Assembly: GCA_031284645.1 (NCBI GenBank) | Contig: JAITXS010000004.1 | Span: 1 to 11,685 of the forward strand | Source: Spirochaetaceae bacterium | GTDB taxonomy: Bacteria; Spirochaetota; Spirochaetia; Treponematales; Breznakiellaceae | Length of the DNA: 11,685 nt | Reading direction: 5' to 3' | Shown here: positions 6,153-11,685 of the stretch, one piece after another | Layout of the letters: every line of letters starts with the position of its first letter | Numbering within the stretch: the stretch's first letter is position 1 | Translations under genes and position numbers: made by a program | The notes under the pieces: generated by a model | The model's database searches: none | The model's input: the letters and a program-made list of their open reading frames with translations, nothing else | Told to the model about the DNA's origin: nothing

Positions 6153-7700
6153 ATGGGACAAATAAAGGAAGCAGCGGATACTATTCCTCCCGCTGTTGAT
6201 ATGCGAAACATTACCATGATGTTCGGTTCATTCAAAGCAAATGACAATGTATCTCTTACGGTGCCCAAGCAGTCAATTCACGCTATTTTAGGTGAAAACG
6301 GAGCCGGTAAGACTACATTAATGAATGTTCTGTACGGAATGTTGCAGCCAACATCGGGCGAAGTTTTTATTAACGGAAAAAAAATGGCCATTACTTCGCC
6401 GGAACACGCAATTGAATGCGGAATCGGCATGGTTCACCAACATTTTATGCTGGTACCGCCATTTACCGTTACTGAAAACATCATCTTGGGTAAAGAGCCT
6501 TTAAAACCGCTGGGTATCATTGATAAGGCAAAAGCACGCGAAAAGGTAAAAGCCCTCAGCGATCATTACAACCTCAACATTGATCTTGATGCTAAAGTCG
6601 AGAATATTTCCGTTGGTATGCAACAACGTGCAGAAATCCTCAAAGTTCTCTACCGCGGTGCTGAAATACTGATCATGGACGAGCCTACGGCAGCCCTTAC
6701 TCCGCAAGAAATCGAAGAATTAATAAAAATTCTGAAAAAATTGATCAGTGAAGGAAAAACAATCATCATTATCACCCATAAGCTGGCGGAAATCAAAGCT
6801 ATGGCGGATAGGTGTACGATTGTCCGCGCCGGCAAGTATATTAATACGGTGATGGTTTCCGATGTAAGTGAAAAAGACCTTGCGTCAATGATGGTCGGGC
6901 GGGATGTTGAATTTACCACCCACAAAAAACCGGCGACCCCCGGAGATGTGGTGTTAAAAGTAGAGAATTTAATCGTCAAAGATTACTGGGAACACAATGC
7001 GGTAAACGGTCTTAGTCTGGAAGTTCGTGCCGGTGAAATTGTCGGTATTGCCGGTGTTGACGGCAATGGACAATCAGAATTCATTAGCGCACTTACCGGG
7101 CTGCGTCCGGCGGAATCCGGTGCCATTTCAGTACATGGGAAAAATATTTTCAATAAGTCTCCCCGCGCTATTTTTAACAGCGGAGTTTCATCAATCCCCG
7201 AAGATCGGCAAAAATACGGGCTTGTGCTGGATTTTTCGGTGGCAGAAAATATCGTGTTACAAAATGTGGGCAGTAAAGATTTTTCGTATGACGGATTTTT
7301 GCGTTATGATAATATTTATGACCACGCTGATAAACTCGTTAAAGAGTATGATGTACGCCCCCCCGGATGCGCCGAAAATGCGGCAAAAAGTCTTTCCGGA
7401 GGGAATCAACAGAAAGTTATCATTGCGCGGGAAATAACGAATAACAAGGATCTCTTTGTTTGTGTTAATCCGACCCGCGGTCTTGATGTTGGGGCAATAG
7501 AATATGTCCACCGTTACATTGTCGCCCAGCGTGACGCCGGCAAAGCCGTATTGCTTGTCTCTTTTGAGTTAAGTGAAATTATGAACCTCTCAGACCGTAT
7601 TGACGTTATGTTTAAAGGAAAAATCACCGGTAGTGTTGATGGGGATAAAGCTGAACAATCCGAATTAGGCTTAATGATGGCAGGGGGTAAAGTTCAATGA
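6153..7700 (+). CDS. pnrC: Nucleoside ABC importer ATPase, two fused NBDs
   Basis: A 515-residue cytoplasmic ATPase that drives import through the two permeases encoded next. NBD1 (about 15-250) is canonical: Walker A GENGAGKT (47-54), Q-loop Q96, signature SVGMQQ (153-158), Walker B ILIMDE (172-177) and H209 switch. NBD2 (about 265-510) keeps the signature LSGGNQQ (414-420) but has Walker A GVDGNGQS with Gln307 where Lys is expected, Walker B ending VCVNP (436-440) with no Asp-Glu pair, and Ser470-Phe471 where the switch His is expected. NBD2 therefore probably has an incomplete catalytic site. Related nucleoside ATPases such as NupA/YufO also carry a divergent second half, so this is probably a family trait. 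The AGGA site lies 6 bases before ATG 6153. The gene overlaps the next by ATGA. The symbol follows T. pallidum usage from memory; generic annotation may call it a ribose or galactose transporter ATPase. Confidence 0.93.
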   Translation: MGQIKEAADTIPPAVDMRNITMMFGSFKANDNVSLTVPKQSIHAILGENGAGKTTLMNVLYGMLQPTSGEVFINGKKMAITSPEHAIECGIGMVHQHFMLVPPFTVTENIILGKEPLKPLGIIDKAKAREKVKALSDHYNLNIDLDAKVENISVGMQQRAEILKVLYRGAEILIMDEPTAALTPQEIEELIKILKKLISEGKTIIIITHKLAEIKAMADRCTIVRAGKYINTVMVSDVSEKDLASMMVGRDVEFTTHKKPATPGDVVLKVENLIVKDYWEHNAVNGLSLEVRAGEIVGIAGVDGNGQSEFISALTGLRPAESGAISVHGKNIFNKSPRAIFNSGVSSIPEDRQKYGLVLDFSVAENIVLQNVGSKDFSYDGFLRYDNIYDHADKLVKEYDVRPPGCAENAAKSLSGGNQQKVIIAREITNNKDLFVCVNPTRGLDVGAIEYVHRYIVAQRDAGKAVLLVSFELSEIMNLSDRIDVMFKGKITGSVDGDKAEQSELGLMMAGGKVQ

Positions 7701-8806
7701 AACAAAATAATGGGCGAAAAGCTCTGCCGGGTATTTGTTCTGTCTTCTCATTCCTTTGGAAGGGAACCTTTCTTTATACGCTGCTTGCTGTTTTTATCGG
7801 TTTGTTTGTCGGCGCTATTGTTCTTGCAGTAACCGGCTTTAATCCTTTTTTTGCTTACGCGACTTTGATTCAGGGTGTTTTCGGTTCCGGTAAAAATCTG
7901 ATGTACGCCATACAGTACGCTACTCCGATTATTTTTACCGGTCTTTCGGTTACCTTCGCATTTAAAACAGGGCTCTTCAACATTGGTGCGGAAGGCCAGT
8001 ATATTGTCGGCGGTATCGCCGCGCTTGTAGTCGGCCTGCTTGTTCCCCTACCCTTCGGCCTGCACGGTTTAGTCTGTATTCTTGCCGGAATGCTTGCAGG
8101 CGCGATCTGGGGCGGTATTGCCGGAGTTTTAAAGGCGTATAAAGGAATACACGAAGTTATCGTTACGATCATGCTGAACTGGATTGCTTTTTATCTTCAG
8201 AATTTTCTTGTGATGAATCATATCTTCCAGCGACCGAATTCCACAGCCTCACAAAGAATACCGGAAACAGCCCGAATCTTTACGGAGGCTTTAGGCCCTC
8301 TTTTTGGGCCGGTTAAAATTCATTGGGGAATGTTGCTTGCCGTAGTCTCGGTAATCGTTTGTTGGCTGATTCTGAATAAAACAACCTTGGGATACAATCT
8401 GCGCGCCTGCGGTTTTAACCGTTTTGCCGCCGAATACGGAGGTATTCCGGTAAAACGTTCCATTGTTGCCAGTATGGGAATATCCGGTTTGCTTGCCGGT
8501 TTAGGCGGCGCGGTTCAGCTGCTCGGTGTAACTCAGAACCTCACCCAGCTTGCCTCACAGGAAGGTTATGGCTTTGACGGTATTTCCGTGTCAATGATCG
8601 GAGGGGTTAATCCGATAGGCTCTCTTTTTGCCGGACTTTTTTACGGCGGAATGAAATACGGCGGCAGCAAGCTTAATACTATCGGGGCCCCGAGTGAATT
8701 AGTAAGCGTTATTATCGGCGTTATTATTTATTCAATCGCGATTATGGGAGCTTTTAAAGTTTTGATAAAATTCTTTAAGGCAAAAAAGGAGGGCATACCA
8801 CTATAA
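7697..8806 (+). CDS. pnrD: Nucleoside ABC importer permease 1
   Basis: A 369-residue inner-membrane permease of the BPD_transp_2 type (RbsC/YufP-like). It forms half of the transport channel with the next gene product. Hydrophobic helices alternate with short loops from about residue 22 to 358. The family motif FNIGAEGQ is at 94-101, GIHEVIVTIMLN at 150-161, and the cytoplasmic loop GYNLRACGFNRFAAEYGGI (232-250) is the likely contact with the ATPase. The N-terminus is basic and cytoplasmic. The start ATG overlaps the ATPase stop in ATGA, with AGGGGG 9 bases upstream, indicating translational coupling. Sequence alone does not separate nucleoside from sugar permeases; the BMP receptor in the same operon decides for nucleosides. 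Confidence 0.92.
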   Translation: MKQNNGRKALPGICSVFSFLWKGTFLYTLLAVFIGLFVGAIVLAVTGFNPFFAYATLIQGVFGSGKNLMYAIQYATPIIFTGLSVTFAFKTGLFNIGAEGQYIVGGIAALVVGLLVPLPFGLHGLVCILAGMLAGAIWGGIAGVLKAYKGIHEVIVTIMLNWIAFYLQNFLVMNHIFQRPNSTASQRIPETARIFTEALGPLFGPVKIHWGMLLAVVSVIVCWLILNKTTLGYNLRACGFNRFAAEYGGIPVKRSIVASMGISGLLAGLGGAVQLLGVTQNLTQLASQEGYGFDGISVSMIGGVNPIGSLFAGLFYGGMKYGGSKLNTIGAPSELVSVIIGVIIYSIAIMGAFKVLIKFFKAKKEGIPL

Positions 8807-9747
8807 TGTTAAATGCTATTGATATTAGCCTGTTAATCAGCGCAACGTTAACTTATTCCGCCCCCTTGATTCTGGCGGGCATGGGAAGTGTGATAAGTGA
8901 GATTTCCGGAGTCACCAACATCGGAATTGAGGGGCAAATGACAATAGGTGCCTTTGCCTGTGCGGCAGCAGCTGTTTTGACCGGCAATCCGTGGATAGGT
9001 CTGCTCGCCGGTTTGCTTGCCGGTGCGATTTTTGGCTTGCTTCACGCCTTGGCTTCGATTACCTTTAAAGCGGATCAGACTATTTCCGGTATAGCAATCA
9101 ACTTGCTGGCACCGGGCTTGGCAGTTTATATCTGTAAAGCTTTATTCAACGGTTCCACACAGACTCGTCCTGTCGCGCTTTCAGGAAAACTACCTATGCT
9201 TTTTGAGGGTGTTTTTCCCGATAATTCGTTTTTTGACTATGTGTTTAAAAATTATGCTTCGGCGTATATTTGTCTGATTATTGCACTGTTTATGTGGTTC
9301 TTATTGTCGAAAACACAGCTCGGGCTGCGTATTCGGGCGATAGGCGAACACCCCCGCGCGGCGGCAACTCTGGGAATCAGCGTTTTTAAAGTGCGCTATT
9401 TCTGCGTGATACTTTCCGGCGCGCTTGCTGCTTTTGGCGGTGCGGTAATCCCACTGTCCACGGTTTCCTACTTCTTCCCGTCAATTATCTCCGGTCAAGG
9501 CTTTATCGCGATCGCAGCGGTTATTTTCGGAAAGTTTAAGCCGCTCAACACCGTGCTGGCCTGTTTGCTCTTTGGATTTTGCAAGTCCCTTTCACTGATG
9601 CTTGGTAATCCCAAGTTCGATTTAACGGTATCCGCTAATTTACTCAGCATGATACCGTATATCATTACCTTGGCGGCATTGCTCCTCATCGGAAAGAGTC
9701 ATGCTCCGGCAGCAAGCGGTAAAATCTACGATCCGGCAAAAGGATAA
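8806..9747 (+). CDS. pnrE: Nucleoside ABC importer permease 2
   Basis: A 313-residue inner-membrane permease of the same fold as its upstream neighbour (YufQ-like), completing the heterodimeric channel. It contains about eight to ten hydrophobic segments. Motifs are NIGIEGQM (38-45), matching the FNIGAEGQ motif of permease 1, DQTISGIAINLLAPG (90-104) and the coupling loop GLRIRAIGEHPRAAATLGI (173-191). The start ATG shares its A with the preceding TAA stop (TAATG), and AAGGAGGG lies 12 bases upstream, a slightly long spacing that suits termination-reinitiation. It is the last gene of the operon and is followed by a strong terminator. It is shorter than permease 1, mainly at the N-terminus and in the periplasmic loops. 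Confidence 0.92.
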   Translation: MLNAIDISLLISATLTYSAPLILAGMGSVISEISGVTNIGIEGQMTIGAFACAAAAVLTGNPWIGLLAGLLAGAIFGLLHALASITFKADQTISGIAINLLAPGLAVYICKALFNGSTQTRPVALSGKLPMLFEGVFPDNSFFDYVFKNYASAYICLIIALFMWFLLSKTQLGLRIRAIGEHPRAAATLGISVFKVRYFCVILSGALAAFGGAVIPLSTVSYFFPSIISGQGFIAIAAVIFGKFKPLNTVLACLLFGFCKSLSLMLGNPKFDLTVSANLLSMIPYIITLAALLLIGKSHAPAASGKIYDPAKG

Positions 9748-9762
9748 ACTCATCGTATAGCA

Positions 9763-9812
9763 TAAAAGCCGCAGAGTACAACAGGAAAATCCTGCTGCCC
9801 TTGCGGCTTTTA
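9763..9812. terminator. Bidirectional terminator between convergent genes
   Basis: The 11-bp stem TAAAAGCCGCA (9763-9773) / TGCGGCTTTTA (9802-9812) is followed by ACTTTT on the + strand and, read on the minus strand, ends in TTTTA after the same GC core. The long loop holds a smaller hairpin CAGGA (9782-9786) / TCCTG (9790-9794). It lies 16 bases after pnrE and 3 bases beyond the stop of the minus-strand gene, so it can end transcription of both. Confidence 0.85.
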
Positions 9813-9815
9813 CTT

Positions 9816-10934
9816 TTAGAATCGTTCTCCGTAATAAATACCGGCCCATTCCCAGCGCCCGTGAACTTCAGGATCTATGGGGAAATATACCTTACGGAAA
9901 TAGAAATACCAAACAGGGGTAAGTTTTGACCAACCCCATGTCCTAAGGTAAGCATCATTAGATCCCGAACCTTCACTTAAATCCTGTGCGTAGTGTACTT
10001 TACCGGAAGTATTAAATGTTGAAATACTGAAATTCCCCAGTTCTTCGTCTTCCATACCGATCTGAGTCCAGGATCGGGCAAAGAAATTAACCCGTGCCCG
10101 ATAATTCCAAAGCCGCGAACTGTCTCCGCTGTCTAAAGTGGATTTTATCGTGGAAATCAACTCGGACAGTGTTTCAAAAGTGCGGGCAAACTTTCTCTCC
10201 GGTGTATTATAATATTTTTCGGCATTATAAAAATCAACCATTTGCTTGGCGTAGGTATAAGCTTCGGGGAATCCGGCAATAATGGATCCATAAAACGGTA
10301 TAAAATTTTTATACGCTTTTATGGCGTCATCCCAGTTTCCGTTTTTTTCTTCAGCCTGTCCCAGCATAAAATACGCCTGTGCAAGATCAATATTATTGGG
10401 GAAGTGTGAAATCAATGTTTCATAACACCAAATTTCTTCGGTGGGCCTATTAACAAGCGTGATTAATTGTTTTAAACAAACAAGGTGAATTGATTCACCG
10501 TGCACGGTTAAATCAGGATAATTTTTTACAATTAAGTTAAAATAAAGAGCCGCGATGATCTGTGAGTCTTCTTTAAGATAACACTCCGCGATTCGTAAAA
10601 GATAGTAACTGTTGTACGGATCCAGAGGATGAGCATCAACCCATTCGGATAAAAAATTAATCATCCGGTAATTATTATTTGATCTTCTGTATTGATTCGC
10701 GATTTCACGTATTATGCCGAAATTCTCCTCGTTTGAATTCGTTTTATGTGATAAAAGCGAAAAGAGTGTTTTTAAGACTTCTTTTTGTTCCGCTGTTTTC
10801 TCCAGATAGTAAGCGCGTTTCCCTGTATTCGCGGACGTCTTTCCGTCGCACATTATCAATATAAAAGGGATAAACACAAGAAGCAGCTTAAAAAGAAGCG
10901 GAGAACAGCACTTAATAAAAGGTAATCGTTTCAA
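9816..10934 (-). CDS. TPR-repeat probable lipoprotein, unknown function
   Basis: A 372-residue exported protein that I do not recognise beyond its repeats. The N-terminus is basic, with a hydrophobic run (12-28) followed by Cys29 in ILIMC. Met before the cysteine departs from the usual small residue, so lipidation is plausible but not certain. Tetratricopeptide-like helix pairs are seen at about 106-140 (YYLLRIAECYLKEDSQIIAA) and 184-217 (AQAYFMLGQAEEKNGNWDD), giving a likely protein-binding scaffold. The C-terminal third is unusually aromatic, with a compact end FPIDPEVHGRWEWAGIYYG (351-369) that looks like a conserved domain signature. The start codon is TTG, with AAGGA 8 bases upstream and the signal sequence directly after it; no in-frame ATG keeps the signal peptide intact. 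It lies 55 bases downstream of larB on the same strand and is probably co-transcribed. Confidence 0.85.
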   Translation of the reverse strand: MKRLPFIKCCSPLLFKLLLVFIPFILIMCDGKTSANTGKRAYYLEKTAEQKEVLKTLFSLLSHKTNSNEENFGIIREIANQYRRSNNNYRMINFLSEWVDAHPLDPYNSYYLLRIAECYLKEDSQIIAALYFNLIVKNYPDLTVHGESIHLVCLKQLITLVNRPTEEIWCYETLISHFPNNIDLAQAYFMLGQAEEKNGNWDDAIKAYKNFIPFYGSIIAGFPEAYTYAKQMVDFYNAEKYYNTPERKFARTFETLSELISTIKSTLDSGDSSRLWNYRARVNFFARSWTQIGMEDEELGNFSISTFNTSGKVHYAQDLSEGSGSNDAYLRTWGWSKLTPVWYFYFRKVYFPIDPEVHGRWEWAGIYYGERF

Positions 10935-10961
10935 TTGTCAATCCTTATCTTGTTCAGTACC

Positions 10962-10982
10962 TTAGTTTCAGAAATGAACTAA
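10962..10982 (-). other. Small hairpin between larB and the TPR gene
   Basis: TTAGTTTCA (10962-10970) pairs with TGAACTAA (10975-10982) with one bulged T and a GAAA loop. No T-run follows on the minus strand, so it is not a convincing terminator. It may slightly reduce read-through or mark an mRNA processing point. Confidence 0.25.
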
Positions 10983-10989
10983 CGCTGTC

Positions 10990-11685
10990 CTACTCTGTCT
11001 TCCTGTTTGCCGCTTGATTGATTTGATTGGCAAGATAGCCCGCGCCAAAGCCGTTATCAATATTCACGACAGCGACTCCAGGAGCGCACGCGTTAAGCAT
11101 AGCTAAAAGCGCCGATAAACCACCAAAAGAAGCACCGTAACCGACGCTTGTAGGCAAGGCAATAACCGGTATGGAAACCAAACCGGCAATAACAGAGGGG
11201 AGCGCGCCGTCCATACCGGCAGCAACAACAACAACACGAGCTTTTTTTATCTCGTCCAGACGGGCAAAAAGCCGGTGAATCCCCGCAACGCCGACATCAC
11301 AGATCAGAGTGGTCTTGCTGCCTAAAAACTCAGCACTTAAGAGCGCTTCCCGCGCAGCATAGAGATCCGAAGTGCCGGCACAGACAACTGCAACAAGCCC
11401 GATGCCGCCGTCAGGGGAATCCTCGGGGCATATCTTTCCCGGCTGTCCTATACTGAGTATGCCGGATATTTCATCGTAGTGTGTTTCGTTAAAACGTTTT
11501 TTAAGCTTCTGTGCAAGATCGGGTTTAGCGCGGGTAGCAAGCACAGGTATTCCCTTTTCCCGCATTCGCGTAATAATCGCTTCAGCCTGCTCTACTGTTT
11601 TTCCCGCACAGTAGACAACTTCAGGAGAAGCAGTTCGTTCTGCCCTCCGACTGTCGAGGAAAGCAAACTCAAGATCATCACTCAT
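10990..11685 (-). CDS. larB: LarB, P2CMN synthase (AIR carboxylase-like), runs to window edge
   Basis: LarB carboxylates and hydrolyses nicotinic acid adenine dinucleotide to pyridinium-3,5-biscarboxylic acid mononucleotide, the first step toward the nickel-pincer cofactor of lactate racemase and related enzymes. The C-terminal half is a PurE-like (AIR carboxylase) domain. Nearly every LarB signature is present: VCAGTSD (101-107), CDVGVAGIHR (129-138), AAGMDGALPSVIAGL (155-169), PTSVGYGASFGGL (178-190) and MLNAC (196-200), where Cys200 corresponds to the conserved catalytic cysteine, then NIDNGFGAG (208-216). The ATG at 11685-11683 is the last base triplet in the window and gives 231 residues, shorter than the usual 245-260. 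In LarB proteins the segment like LEFAFLDSRRAERTASPEVV is preceded by about 20-30 residues, so the true start probably lies beyond the edge. Old annotations call this family NCAIR mutase-related. Confidence 0.93.
   Translation of the reverse strand: MSDDLEFAFLDSRRAERTASPEVVYCAGKTVEQAEAIITRMREKGIPVLATRAKPDLAQKLKKRFNETHYDEISGILSIGQPGKICPEDSPDGGIGLVAVVCAGTSDLYAAREALLSAEFLGSKTTLICDVGVAGIHRLFARLDEIKKARVVVVAAGMDGALPSVIAGLVSIPVIALPTSVGYGASFGGLSALLAMLNACAPGVAVVNIDNGFGAGYLANQINQAANRKTE

Noticed and set aside
7027..7437. 136-codon + strand ORF inside the ATPase gene in another frame
   Set aside because: It overlaps the conserved NBD2 coding sequence, and its translation has no recognisable motif or signal.
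9495..9849. Minus-strand ORFs spanning the end of pnrE and the terminator
   Set aside because: They run through a strong bidirectional terminator and overlap conserved permease sequence, so they are not credible genes.

Overview
The window looks like chromosomal DNA from a spirochaete, most likely a Treponema-like bacterium. The main reason is a purine-nucleoside ABC importer laid out like the Treponema pallidum pnr (tmpC) operon. Spirochaete-style lipoprotein signal peptides and a larB gene are compatible with this. The assignment is inference from gene content and order; no 16S or tRNA gene is present. The first 47 bases are not genomic: they match the Illumina TruSeq index-read adapter, so the left edge is the end of an assembly contig and the first gene is cut there.

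Layout, left to right. 1-47: sequencing adapter. 48-449 (+): C-terminal part of an unrecognised protein. 517-2106 (+): lipoprotein 5'-nucleotidase of the UshA family with its own probable promoter. 2107-2383: a 277-base gap dense in inverted repeats; wobble-pair asymmetry suggests a structured RNA read from the minus strand. 2384-4813 (+): bifunctional class A penicillin-binding protein PbpC. 4871-4900: strong sigma70-type promoter. 4937-9747 (+): four-gene nucleoside importer, consisting of a BMP/PnrA lipoprotein receptor, a double-NBD ATPase and two permeases. Two hairpins separate the receptor from the other three genes, and those three are translationally coupled by overlapping stop and start codons. 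9763-9812: terminator shared by convergent genes. 9816-10934 (-): TPR-containing probable lipoprotein. 10990-11685 (-): LarB, of the nickel-pincer cofactor pathway, running to the right edge.

Functionally, the surface or periplasmic nucleotidase can dephosphorylate nucleotides to nucleosides, and the Pnr-type system can import them, so the window suggests a purine scavenging route. PbpC belongs to peptidoglycan synthesis. The two minus-strand genes form a separate transcription unit whose promoter lies beyond the window. No CRISPR array, insertion sequence, prophage gene, tRNA or rRNA was seen. The most interesting non-coding signals are the structured gap at 2123-2359 and the two-hairpin spacer at 6018-6103.
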